Positions 37,526 to 46,660 of a DNA stretch of 64,000 nucleotides are shown here, in pieces. Under the pieces are notes generated by a model that was not told the DNA's origin, made no database searches, and worked only from the letters and a program-made list of their open reading frames with translations. The position numbers and the translations under genes were made by a program. The stretch spans positions 3,720,001 through 3,784,000 of the forward strand of contig AP017375.1 in assembly GCA_002355455.1 (NCBI GenBank). The letters are read 5' to 3'. How positions within the stretch are numbered: position 1 is the stretch's first letter; each line of letters starts with the position of its first letter. Origin of the DNA: Stanieria sp. NIES-3757. GTDB taxonomy: Bacteria; Cyanobacteriota; Cyanobacteriia; Cyanobacteriales; Xenococcaceae.

Positions 37526-37753
37526 ATGGCCAACCAACCTTTAAATGACGAGCAAAAAAATAATCAATCCGAACCTACTAGGGAATCTAAGCAATCTATG
37601 ATCGAACAAGCTGTCAATCCACCAGAACTAATTAATCAACCTAATTTTCCTAAAAATCCTGAAGAACTATTAAGTAATCCTGCTGTAGCACCTCAAATGT
37701 TGGATGATCGCAGAGATTTGAGAGGAGATTTAACTAGAGATGAAGAATCTTAA
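37526..37753 (+). CDS. Small hydrophilic hypothetical protein
   Basis: A 75-residue, highly polar protein (MANQPLNDEQKNNQSEP to the C-terminal DLRGDLTRDEES). It has no hydrophobic core and is probably disordered. Purine-rich TTAGGA strings precede the ATG at moderate distance. Pro/Asn/Gln-rich repeats of NPPE/NPEE type are seen (AVNPPELINQPNFPKNPEEL). Function is unknown. Confidence 0.6.
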   Translation: MANQPLNDEQKNNQSEPTRESKQSMIEQAVNPPELINQPNFPKNPEELLSNPAVAPQMLDDRRDLRGDLTRDEES

Positions 37754-38036
37754 ATAGTCAAATCTTGTCAGAACTAAAGAAAAGTTTTTGCATAAGTCTC
37801 CAAAACTTTGGTTGAGTTGAAACAGAATGTAGAAACTATCAGTATTGATTTGGAATTGATTTTTGCGAGAGATAAATAAATTTTACTTAAGCTTAGATTG
37901 AATTTGAGCGTTGTTCCCTTAAAAATGAAATGGAAAGCAATGCTCAATATTTCTACCAAAATTAAGTTGGTAAATTTGCAAGTGTTTGTGATGATTATTT
38001 TTTAGGTTGAAATTATTAAAATCAATTTGCTCTGAA

Positions 38037-38678
38037 TTAATCTTCTCGACGCTCCTCATAATCTTCAGAAGACTCGGGGTCTGTTTCCCAACGATCTTCG
38101 TCCCGGTGTTCTAAGATCAGGTTAGTTCTGAGGGAAGAGCGATCGCGCATTTCTATACCTACCGCAGCACCTAAATTATCAACAATGTCTTGGTCGGGTG
38201 TAGCAGCAGTTCCACCTACTGCCTCATCTCCTACTGCATCAGCTTCTTCATAATTAGCATCAAGATCGCCTCCAGTTAAAATAGAATCGCCTTCATGAAA
38301 TTTTGGGCTGTGAAGATCATGGACTTTTCTTCCAGAACGGTCTGTAGGTTCACCCTTGAGTCCAGTTCCATAGCTTGGCGCATATTCTGATGAAAGCTCG
38401 TCATCTATTTCTGAGTCATTAAGATCGAAGTTGTCCTGGCGATCGCTAAGATCAAAGTCCTCTTCTGTATCTGTTCGCTCTGCTGCCACCGTATCGATAA
38501 TTTCCGAATTTAAAGTAATCTCTTCTAAACCAACTTCAATTTCTATTGACTCTAATTCTTCTGGTGTTACTTCTGTCCGTGTTTCTGTGTTAAGTTCGTT
38601 GCTAATCTCTTCTGTATTATTGTGATTGCTTGCGTCGGAGTTGGTATTTTGCTCCGAGTGTTTAATTCGATCCACCAT
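38037..38678 (-). CDS. DUF6335-like acidic protein
   Basis: 213 residues. The N-terminal half is very acidic and low in complexity (many Glu/Asp/Thr/Ser). The C-terminal half has the conserved block ILTGGDLDANYEEADAVGDE, then TPDQDIVDNLGAAVG and a final DRWETDPESSEDYEER, which I recognise as the cyanobacterial DUF6335 family from memory. There are no membrane segments. It has no assigned function; relatives are common beside stress genes. It converges on the small gene at 37526 with a 283-bp gap. Confidence 0.75.
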   Translation of the reverse strand: MVDRIKHSEQNTNSDASNHNNTEEISNELNTETRTEVTPEELESIEIEVGLEEITLNSEIIDTVAAERTDTEEDFDLSDRQDNFDLNDSEIDDELSSEYAPSYGTGLKGEPTDRSGRKVHDLHSPKFHEGDSILTGGDLDANYEEADAVGDEAVGGTAATPDQDIVDNLGAAVGIEMRDRSSLRTNLILEHRDEDRWETDPESSEDYEERRED

Positions 38679-39069
38679 AAATTTTGTTCCTTTGAGTCTA
38701 TGCTATTGGCAGCATAACTAACTTCAAGCCTGACCCAAATCCTCATAAAGTTAGAATTCGGTTGCTTCTCGATCATTTGCTATTGACAATTGCACTTAGA
38801 TATTTTAGGTTGCTCAAAATGCTTTTCTCAGTTGAGCCAAGTAATACCAATTATCAAAAATAGCCAGATACATCAAACCATTATTTGTAATAACTGTAAT
38901 AGCTATCTTCTCAAAAAAAAGTTTGAATCAATCTACATTCTTGTTAAAAAATGGGAATTCTAAAAATAAATTACTTCCTCAAGCAAAAGCTTGTTAATGC
39001 TGTTGGAAGCAGCAAAGAAAAATTAGTCAACTAAACTTAATTTTTAATTTGAAATTTTGTCGAAATGCT
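38679..39069. other. Control region between DUF6335-like gene and receptor kinase
   Basis: 391 bp divergent region without a supported gene. It is AT-rich and has no clear operator. Confidence 0.5.
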
Positions 39070-41592
39070 ATGGGGAAATTGCTGATTAATTTTATTTCAC
39101 CCAACTCTTATATCCCTCATGGTCACTGCTACTTGTGGCAAACACCTTTAGTTGGACTTCATTTAGTTAGTGATTTCTTAATCGCGATCGCTTATTTTTC
39201 TATTCCTGTAATGCTACTCTACTTTGTTTTTAAGCGTAGTGATGTTCCATTTCAAAATTTCTTTGTATTATTTGGCGCATTCATCTTACTTTGTGGTACT
39301 GGTCATTTAATTGAAATTTGGACACTGTGGCATCCAGCTTATTGGCTAGCAGGAGTTGAAAAAGCTATGACTGCTCTAGTTTCTTGTTATACGGCTGCTG
39401 AAATGGCAACCTTATTACCTCGTTTTTTGTCACTGAAAACTCCCGAACAGCTTGAAATTCTCAATGGTGAACTAGAAAAAGAAATCATTGACCGTCAAAA
39501 AGTGGAAGCTGAACTACGTCGTATCAATGAAGAGCTTGAAACAAGGGTACAAGAACGCACTATTGAACTACAGGAATCAGCAGAACGCAAACAAGCCACT
39601 ACCAGAATTGTCGAGCGAATGAGACAAACGCTCGATTTACAAACGATCTTTTCCGATACTACTGAAGAATTACGCAAGTCAATCCATTGCGATCGCGTCT
39701 TAATTTATCAATTTAAGTCTAATTGGAGTGGTGAACTGGTTGCCGAATCTGTTGCTGAAGGGTGGAATAAAGTTATTTCTCAAGACCAAGAAAACACAAC
39801 ACTGACACGGATCGCGATCGAGCAAAAAGATTGTGCCATTAAAACGATTAAAGATACTTACCTACAAGAGTCCCAAGGAGGAATTTTTATTCACAAAAAT
39901 AGCTATCGCGCTGTTAATAATATCTATGAATCTGGCTTTAATGACTGTTACCTAGAATTATTAGAACAACTACAAGCTAAAGCTTATGTTGTTGTGCCAA
40001 TTTTGTATAACGATTACCTTTGGGGCTTACTCTTTGCTTATCAGTTATCTGCGCCTCGTCAATGGCAACCAGGCATAATTCAAATCATGATTCAGGTTGG
40101 TATGCAGTTAGGTGTAGCAGTGCAACAAGCCGAATTACTGGCCCGCACCCAACAACAAGCACAAGAATTGAGAAGAGCCAAAAATGAGGCAGAAAGAGCT
40201 AATCATGCTAAAAGTGAGTTCTTAGCTAATATGAGTCATGAACTACGTACTCCCCTCAACGCCATTCTTGGTTATGCCCAACTGATGCAACGGTCTTCCA
40301 AATTGTCTCCAGAACATCAAGAATATATCAATATTATTGATTCTAGTGGCGAACACTTATTAAGCTTAATTAATGATGTCTTGGAAATGTCAAAAATTGA
40401 GGCAGGATACACCTTTCTTAATGAAAGTAGTTTTGATTTATATAACCTGCTTACCGAAATTGAAGATTTGCTAAAACTTAAAGCTCAACACAAGCAACTT
40501 CAATTTTCTTTTCATCGTCATAGCGATGTTCCCCAATACATCAAAACGGATCGCAACAAACTCCGTCAGGTATTAATTAACATTCTTGGCAATGCCATCA
40601 AGTTTACCGAACAAGGACGGGTACAACTCAAAGTATGGCTCAAAGAACAAATGCTCTACTTTAGCGTTGAAGATACAGGACTCGGTATTACTCCAGAAGA
40701 AATAGACAATATATTTCTTGCCTTTAAACAAGCACAAGCAGGTTGGCAATCGAAAGAGGGTACAGGACTAGGATTATCGATTAGTCGTGTATTTGTAGAG
40801 TTGATGGGTGGCGACATCATTGTTAATAGTCAGATTGGACAAGGAACAACTTTAACTTTTACTATTCCCTGGATCGCTACAGTACCAGTATCGCCAGAAA
40901 AATCGCTGAAATTTTCTCAAACACCGATCGCACTAGCACCCGATCAACCAGAGTTTCGTATTTTAGTCGTAGAAGACAAACCAACTAATCGCCAGCTTAT
41001 GGTAAGAATCCTCAGTTCAATTGGATTTCAGGTTCAAGAAGCTGCTAATGGTCAAGAAGCGATCGCGCTTTGGGAAAGTTGGGAACCTCATTTGATCTGG
41101 ATGGATATGCAAATGCCCGTCATGAATGGTCTTGAAGCTAGTAAACGCATTAAATCTTCTCTACGTGGACAGGCAACCGTGATTATTGCTCTGACTGCCA
41201 GCGTTTTTGAAGAGCAGCGTCAAAAGATTCTTGCTTTTGGGTGTGATGACTTTGTTCGCAAACCTTTTCGTCATGAGGAGTTGTTTGAAAAAATGGCTCA
41301 GTATTTGGGAGTGCAATACATCTATCAAGAGAAAAATCAATCAAACTCCAAGGCTGGAAAAATCGATTTATCTGCTCAATTGACTCTACACCCCGAAAGT
41401 TTTCAAACTATGTCACCAGAATGGATTGAAGAGGTTTTTCAACGGGCTTCTCAAGGTAACGATCTACAGCTAATCGAACTAATCAAGCACATTCCCCCAG
41501 AACAGGCAGATTTAGCAGAAACTCTCACGAATCTGATTGAAAACTTTAAATTTGACGAAATTATTAATCTAACTCAGTTATCCAACCGCTAA
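39070..41592 (+). CDS. Ethylene-receptor-like hybrid histidine kinase with GAF and receiver
   Basis: 840 residues from the ATG at 39070 (a TTG seven codons upstream is the alternative). The N-terminal three-helix membrane domain (about 25-125) closely matches the plant ETR1 ethylene-binding domain: SDFLIAIAYFSIP with Asp35 and Tyr42, and FGAFILLCGTGHLIEIWT with the copper-ligand equivalents Cys75 and His79. A coiled coil and GAF domain (about 180-355) follow. The GAF has a Cys in GFNDCYLELLEQ at the site of the cyanobacteriochrome bilin Cys, but Tyr replaces the usual His. HisKA has His390 in SHELRTPL, HATPase has the N-box NILGNAIKFT, DTGLGI and GTGLGLSIS, and the receiver has Asp679. A REC-GGDEF-EAL gene follows 36 bp later. 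Confidence 0.94.
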   Translation: MGKLLINFISPNSYIPHGHCYLWQTPLVGLHLVSDFLIAIAYFSIPVMLLYFVFKRSDVPFQNFFVLFGAFILLCGTGHLIEIWTLWHPAYWLAGVEKAMTALVSCYTAAEMATLLPRFLSLKTPEQLEILNGELEKEIIDRQKVEAELRRINEELETRVQERTIELQESAERKQATTRIVERMRQTLDLQTIFSDTTEELRKSIHCDRVLIYQFKSNWSGELVAESVAEGWNKVISQDQENTTLTRIAIEQKDCAIKTIKDTYLQESQGGIFIHKNSYRAVNNIYESGFNDCYLELLEQLQAKAYVVVPILYNDYLWGLLFAYQLSAPRQWQPGIIQIMIQVGMQLGVAVQQAELLARTQQQAQELRRAKNEAERANHAKSEFLANMSHELRTPLNAILGYAQLMQRSSKLSPEHQEYINIIDSSGEHLLSLINDVLEMSKIEAGYTFLNESSFDLYNLLTEIEDLLKLKAQHKQLQFSFHRHSDVPQYIKTDRNKLRQVLINILGNAIKFTEQGRVQLKVWLKEQMLYFSVEDTGLGITPEEIDNIFLAFKQAQAGWQSKEGTGLGLSISRVFVELMGGDIIVNSQIGQGTTLTFTIPWIATVPVSPEKSLKFSQTPIALAPDQPEFRILVVEDKPTNRQLMVRILSSIGFQVQEAANGQEAIALWESWEPHLIWMDMQMPVMNGLEASKRIKSSLRGQATVIIALTASVFEEQRQKILAFGCDDFVRKPFRHEELFEKMAQYLGVQYIYQEKNQSNSKAGKIDLSAQLTLHPESFQTMSPEWIEEVFQRASQGNDLQLIELIKHIPPEQADLAETLTNLIENFKFDEIINLTQLSNR

Positions 41593-41628
41593 ACTTCCAG
41601 ACTGTTGAACAGCAGCTTAAAAATAACT

Positions 41629-43455
41629 ATGACTGCCAATAACTTAGACATCATCGAGAAAATTACCAGCTTAAATCAAGCTGACCAATCTCTGCTAAAA
41701 GACATTTTAATTGTTGATGACACTTTGGAAAACTTGCGGTTACTATCAACTATGCTAACTGAACAAGGCTATACCGTTCGTAAAGCAACCAATGGTCAGA
41801 TGGCATTAACAGCAGTACAAGCTCTTCCACCAGATTTAATTTTGCTGGATATCATGATGCCTGACATGAGCGGTTATGAAGTTTGTCAAAAACTCAAAGA
41901 AAATTCTCAAACTGCTGCACTCCCAATTATTTTTTTAAGTGCATTGGATGATGTACTAGACAAAGTAAAAGCTTTTCAAGTAGGAGGAGTAGATTACATC
42001 ACAAAACCTTTTCAAATCGAAGAAGTATTAGTTCGAGTACATAACCAGTTAGCCTTAAAAGCAGCACAACAGAAAATTGTTCAATTAAATAACGAACTTG
42101 AAGAACGAGTTAAAGAGCGTACGCAGCAACTACTCACCGCTAATGAACGACTGCGAGAGATGGCGATGTATGATAGTCTGACTGGACTTTTTAATCGCTC
42201 TGAGTTTATGGAGCAATTAGAACAATCACTCTACCGAATCAAAAATGATTCAACTTATCAATTTGCGGTGTTATTTCTCGATTGCGATCGCTTTAAAGTT
42301 GTCAACGACTCTCTTGGACATTTAGTTGGAGATGCACTTTTAAAAAAAATTGCTAACCAGTTACAAAGTATCGTCTCAGAACAAGATATTTTTGCCCGTT
42401 TAGGTGGAGATGAGTTTGCTATTATCTTATCTGGAATTGTCAATCTTAATCAAGCAATTGAGATAGCAAAGCAAATCATCACTCTTTTGAAAAAACCATT
42501 TTATTGCCATGATTATGAAATTTTTATCAATGTCAGCATTGGTATTGTTTTGAGTAATGCCGACTATCAACAACCTGAACATATTTTAAGAGATGCCGAT
42601 ACAGCTATGTATCGAGCTAAGGACTTAGGAAGAGGGCAATATCAAGTTTTCACACCAATGATGTATCACGCTGCCCATCAATTGTTAAAGATTGAAACAG
42701 ATTTACATCGAGCCATTAAACAAAAAGAGTTGCTCGTTTATTATCAACCGATTATCGATCTAGATCAAAGAACAATTGTTGGCTTTGAAGCTTTAGTTCG
42801 CTGGTTACATCCTCAACACGGATTAATGTCCCCCGACTTATTTTTACCCGTTGCTGAAGCAACTGGTTTAATTTGTTCGATTGGTAGCTTAGTTATCGAG
42901 CAAGCTTGTGATCAACTTGCTCAGTGGCAACAACAAGGATTTACTCATCTCAAAATTCATATTAATCTGGCAGCACAACAACTGAGTCAAAGTACTTTAG
43001 TTGAAGAAATTGATCGCATCCTTGCAGAAACTCAACTTGATTCAGATTCAATTAAGCTGGAGATTACCGAAAGTTCGATGATGCACAACTTACAATCAAT
43101 CAAACTTTTGCTTCAACAATTACGAGAGCGTGGCATCAAGCTTAGTATTGATGATTTTGGTACTGGTTACTCATCTCTTAGCCAACTACAAACTTTTCCT
43201 GTTCATACTTTGAAAATAGATCGTTCTTTTATTAAAAGTCTTGACGGAACTAGCGAAAATCTGGGTTTAGTTCCAGTAATTCTCAGTATTGCCGAAGTGA
43301 TGAAGATGGATGTGGTGGCTGAAGGGATTGAAACTCAACAGCAATTGACTCAACTTCGAGAGTTAGGTTGTCACTTTGGTCAAGGATTTCTTTTTTCTAA
43401 ACCTCTCAATGCTGAGGATGCAACCAAACTAATTGCTCAAAATCCTCAATGGTAA
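41629..43455 (+). CDS. Response regulator with GGDEF and EAL domains
   Basis: A 608-residue regulator for cyclic di-GMP turnover. The receiver (about 20-140) has the DD pair in LIVDDT, phospho-Asp74 and the KPF motif. A coiled-coil linker leads to a GGDEF domain with intact GGDEF at 259-263 (diguanylate cyclase) and an EAL domain with EAL at 387-389 and the downstream DDFGTGYSSL (phosphodiesterase). Both output sites look competent. The start is ATG 41629; a TTG eight codons upstream is less likely. It lies 36 bp after the receptor kinase and is almost certainly its partner. It ends 10 bp from the convergent radC. Confidence 0.95.
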   Translation: MTANNLDIIEKITSLNQADQSLLKDILIVDDTLENLRLLSTMLTEQGYTVRKATNGQMALTAVQALPPDLILLDIMMPDMSGYEVCQKLKENSQTAALPIIFLSALDDVLDKVKAFQVGGVDYITKPFQIEEVLVRVHNQLALKAAQQKIVQLNNELEERVKERTQQLLTANERLREMAMYDSLTGLFNRSEFMEQLEQSLYRIKNDSTYQFAVLFLDCDRFKVVNDSLGHLVGDALLKKIANQLQSIVSEQDIFARLGGDEFAIILSGIVNLNQAIEIAKQIITLLKKPFYCHDYEIFINVSIGIVLSNADYQQPEHILRDADTAMYRAKDLGRGQYQVFTPMMYHAAHQLLKIETDLHRAIKQKELLVYYQPIIDLDQRTIVGFEALVRWLHPQHGLMSPDLFLPVAEATGLICSIGSLVIEQACDQLAQWQQQGFTHLKIHINLAAQQLSQSTLVEEIDRILAETQLDSDSIKLEITESSMMHNLQSIKLLLQQLRERGIKLSIDDFGTGYSSLSQLQTFPVHTLKIDRSFIKSLDGTSENLGLVPVILSIAEVMKMDVVAEGIETQQQLTQLRELGCHFGQGFLFSKPLNAEDATKLIAQNPQW

Positions 43456-43465
43456 AAAATTTTAT

Positions 43466-44197
43466 TTAATCCCCTTGGGGATAACGAGTCCATAAATCAG
43501 TAATTTGTCGCAAACTTTGATGATTACCATTCCCCAAAATTAAATGATCTAATAAAGGAATATCTAAATAATTCCCTCCTTGTAATAATTGTTCAGTCAA
43601 TTCCAAATCAGCTTGAGAAGGTTCTAAATTTCCCGAAGGATGATTATGCGCCACAATTAATTTCGTTGCACTTTGCCTAATTGTTTCTCGAAAAATCTCC
43701 CGAGGATGAACTAGAGTTTCTGTCGCTGTACCAATCGTAATTACTTGAGTACCGATGAGGCAGTTTTTCACATCTAACATCAATACTGCAAATCTTTCTT
43801 GATTTTGCCACATTAGATCGTGGCTTAAGGCAGCAGCAGCAGCAGCAGGACTATCAATTAAAGCTCTTTGATTGGGTCGGAATTGAAAAGTTCGTTTACC
43901 TAATTCTACTGCTGCCACAATCGTAGCTGCTTTAGCTAAACCAATCCCTGGTATCTTCATCAATTCTTGAGGATTAACTTCTCGCAATACATCTAAAGGA
44001 TCGCGACGATGTTGACCCAGTTGTTGTAAGATATGTTGTCCTAAGCCAATAGCAGACAATTTTCCTTTGCCTTGACCTGTACTGAGTAAAATTGCTAATA
44101 ATTCTGCGGTAGTTAAACTTTTTACTCCCAAAGTGACTAATCTTTCGCGAGGACGCTCGCTAGCAGGTAAATCGGCAATTCTCAGATTGTAGGTCAT
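43466..44197 (-). CDS. radC: RadC-family JAB-domain protein
   Basis: 243 residues. The N-terminal helix-hairpin-helix region (about 45-90, [20 protein letters not shown]) is followed by a JAB1/MPN metalloprotease-like domain (about 120-240) with the metal motif [14 protein letters not shown] and the upstream Glu in [11 protein letters not shown] role in DNA repair is the traditional annotation, but the family's biochemical function is poorly established. Confidence 0.94.
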   Translation of the reverse strand: MTYNLRIADLPASERPRERLVTLGVKSLTTAELLAILLSTGQGKGKLSAIGLGQHILQQLGQHRRDPLDVLREVNPQELMKIPGIGLAKAATIVAAVELGKRTFQFRPNQRALIDSPAAAAAALSHDLMWQNQERFAVLMLDVKNCLIGTQVITIGTATETLVHPREIFRETIRQSATKLIVAHNHPSGNLEPSQADLELTEQLLQGGNYLDIPLLDHLILGNGNHQSLRQITDLWTRYPQGD

Positions 44198-44330
44198 ATA
44201 AATTTTTTTGATAGTTGTAGGCTAGGCTGGTTATAACTAGCAATCAATGACATCAGCAAGGTTTTAAATCTTGCTCAATTAGAGATATCGATCTATGCTT
44301 CTCTAGCTTTCGACGCACTAGATACTCTAC

Positions 44331-44377
44331 CTAGCTATTAAAAAGCTAAGAACTAAAAGCTAACAGCTAAGAGCTTA
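44331..44377. repeat. AGCTAAGAGCT short repeat cluster
   Basis: Several partial copies of the AAAAGCTAAGAACT and AGCTAAGAGCT repeat lie between two minus-strand genes. It is the same motif family as at 3142 and 46612. Confidence 0.6.
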
Positions 44378-44415
44378 TTTATTTTTAGTAGAGTTTACTG
44401 AGATAAAAACTGCTG

Positions 44416-44448
44416 AAAAAAAAATAGGATGACGAGTTAACGCATCCT
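44416..44448 (-). terminator. Rho-independent terminator
   Basis: AGGATG (44426-44431) pairs with CATCCT (44443-44448). On the minus strand the stem is followed by A then nine T residues. It serves the small gene at 44487. Confidence 0.85.
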
Positions 44449-44486
44449 AAAATTGACTTAATTAGTTTTTAATACGACAGTTTGAA

Positions 44487-44849
44487 CTATCTCTTTTTTA
44501 TGCTACGAGCCATATTCCGAAACATATCCATGTTGGTATCGGTTTGACGGCGTTCATCTGGGGTTTGAAATCCATTACCATTATTATTTGCGTTTTTCTG
44601 TGACTGAGCAGGATTGATGCCGTTATTTGAATTAGATTCAGGTTTCAGATAATCAGGAATAGACTGATAGTTGTTAGAAGCAGGGGTTCTATCGTCAAGA
44701 GAAGAAATTTCTTTTTCTAGTTTAAAACCGTTTAGATTCTTTACAGTTTTAGGAAAACTTCTTTTGACTTTAATTTTTTTCCTCATAAACTCGATATTGC
44801 CAAAAGTTTGAGCGTCATCGGGTTCGAGGAAAAAATCATTCTTTGCCAT
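44487..44849 (-). CDS. Conserved cyanobacterial hypothetical protein
   Basis: 120 residues. The N-terminal 35 (FFLEPDDAQTFGNIEFMRKK, then IKVKRSFPKT) look structured and conserved; the rest is Asn/Gln/Ser-rich and probably disordered, ending in a basic RSIKKR. It has its own terminator 39 bp downstream. Function is not recognised. Confidence 0.75.
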   Translation of the reverse strand: MAKNDFFLEPDDAQTFGNIEFMRKKIKVKRSFPKTVKNLNGFKLEKEISSLDDRTPASNNYQSIPDYLKPESNSNNGINPAQSQKNANNNGNGFQTPDERRQTDTNMDMFRNMARSIKKR

Positions 44850-45179
44850 TGGGTAATTGCTCCTAGGATTAGTTTTACTAATGATTGCTTTAAATTAAAA
44901 TTTATCAAAAAATGTTTTAAAAAGTAAAGATAAATTAAGATACTTTTAAAGTTATTAGAGTCTTAGTCAACATTTAGTAGACCATGGGTTAACGGACTTG
45001 AGATGAAGCACAAGGCAGTTAGAGATTCCGCTTTAAATCAGTAGCGATTAAATATTGTTCATTGATGATTGAGCCTAATTGCATAATTAGGTCAAAAATA
45101 ATTAAGCTTAAAAACAAAAATTAAATAGCTAATTGCTTAGTCAGTTTTAGGATTTAATATTACTCAAGCAAGATTAACA
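44850..45179. other. Divergent intergenic region
   Basis: 330 bp, AT-rich, between the 44487 gene and the GTPase-like gene. It includes ATTGCATAATTAGG and similar AT tracts. No feature could be supported. Confidence 0.5.
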
Positions 45180-46553
45180 ATGACTTTAAATTCTGAAAAT
45201 AACCTCGAAGAATACAATTTACTCAGTATTGGTCAACGAGGGGTGGGTAAAACAGTTTTCCTAGTTGGTAGTTATCTAGAAATTAATAATGCTTCTCCTC
45301 AAAATAAAAGACAAAAATTTTATATTCAATCTATTCAAACTCAAGCATTAGATAAATTGGAAGGAGTGATTGCTTATATAAAATCTACAGGTCTTTATCC
45401 ACCACCTACTCTAAAAATCAGTCAATTTCCCTTTATTTTGCAGCGTCAAACTATTTGGGGACAACAAAATATTTGTCGTTTTAATTGGTGGGACTTACCA
45501 GGAGAATTTTGCGAATTTTCCCATCCCGAATTTCAACACATAGTAATGAATTCTCATAGTTGTTGCCTTTTTATTAATGCTTATGAATTAATTAATAACA
45601 GTAATTATCTCGAGCGATTAGAACCCATTATTAAACAAGTAATTGCAATTGCTTCTTTAATTAAACAACATAATTTAAGATATAATTTTGCCTTGATTTT
45701 TACTCAATGCGACCGCGGTTTTCTACCCGAAGGGTCTCGAAGAGAACGAACTTCTCGCGTACGCGCTTACGAAGCAAATTGTTTAGAAACAAATTTATTC
45801 AGTCAAATCCAAATTGAAGAAAAAATTCAACCTTTAATTGAACGTTTAGACAAACTTTCAGTTGAATACAAGCGATTTTATTCTGCTATCTCGATTGCAG
45901 GAGAAATAGGCAATTATTATCTCCAGCCGATAGGTACCGCAGCCCCATTATTGTGGCTGACTTCACAATTGGTAGGAAGTAACAGTCCTCAATTAGCTCA
46001 AAATTTAGCAAATAATTTAAAATTAGAGTTTAAACCTCAAACTTATCAGCAAAAATCCTTAACTTACGCTGTTTTATTAATTTTGACTGGATTTAGTTTG
46101 CTTGGTGCGATCGCAGTTTTTGCTTATGCTTTGAATTGGTTTAAACCACATCCCCAATTAGCGTCTATAACTAACCAATCTAACCAATCTGCTCCAGAAG
46201 ATTTTAATAATTTAATCAATCAAGCTAATCAAAATATTCAACAGGGAGATTTAGAAAGCGCGCTGCCTATAGTTGAACAAATTGTCCAAAAAGAACCAAA
46301 TAATTTAAATTGGCAGCTAAATCTTGCCAAAATCTATGAATTAAAACAAAGACCAACTCAAGCAGAAGTAGTTTACGACCGAATTTTGCAGCAAGAATCT
46401 AATAATCTTTCGGCTTTAATTGGCAAAGCAATTTTACGTCAACAACAAGGAGATAGCAACACAGCCAAAAATTTACTCCAACGAGCAGAACAATCTGCTC
46501 CAACAGTAGAATTAAAAGATAAGGTTCGTGCGATCGCTAATAGTCTTTTTTAG
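45180..46553 (+). CDS. Membrane-anchored GTPase-like protein with TPR domain
   Basis: 457 residues. The N-terminal P-loop domain (about 10-265) has Walker A GQRGVGKT (18-25), a DxxG-like motif in WWDLPGEFCEF, and TQCD in place of NKxD for base recognition. A transmembrane helix at about 297-320 (AVLLILTGFSLLGAIAVFAY) is followed by a linker and TPR repeats (about 340-455). The GTPase therefore faces one side and the TPR domain the other, or both face the cytoplasm if the helix is a hairpin-type anchor. Residues about 179-198 (EGSRRERTSRVRAYE) come from a GC-rich patch that may be an insert. Function is not known. Confidence 0.75.
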   Translation: MTLNSENNLEEYNLLSIGQRGVGKTVFLVGSYLEINNASPQNKRQKFYIQSIQTQALDKLEGVIAYIKSTGLYPPPTLKISQFPFILQRQTIWGQQNICRFNWWDLPGEFCEFSHPEFQHIVMNSHSCCLFINAYELINNSNYLERLEPIIKQVIAIASLIKQHNLRYNFALIFTQCDRGFLPEGSRRERTSRVRAYEANCLETNLFSQIQIEEKIQPLIERLDKLSVEYKRFYSAISIAGEIGNYYLQPIGTAAPLLWLTSQLVGSNSPQLAQNLANNLKLEFKPQTYQQKSLTYAVLLILTGFSLLGAIAVFAYALNWFKPHPQLASITNQSNQSAPEDFNNLINQANQNIQQGDLESALPIVEQIVQKEPNNLNWQLNLAKIYELKQRPTQAEVVYDRILQQESNNLSALIGKAILRQQQGDSNTAKNLLQRAEQSAPTVELKDKVRAIANSLF

Positions 46554-46611
46554 AATTTTAAATGAAATAAACCCAGAATGTTACCAATAGGTTTGATTGG
46601 AATTAAGATTT

Positions 46612-46635
46612 TAGCCAAGAGCTAAGAGCTAAAAA
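46612..46635. repeat. AGCTAAGAGCT short repeat
   Basis: AGCCAAGAGCTAAGAGCTAA lies in the 107-bp gap between two convergent genes. It is the third cluster of this motif in the window. Confidence 0.6.
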
Positions 46636-46660
46636 ACGGCAAACATTTAAGTATTTCAGA

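Noticed and set aside
37774-37959. 61-codon minus-strand frame between two small genes
   Set aside because: AT-rich, Ser/Leu/Phe-heavy, no ribosome-binding site and no resemblance to known proteins.
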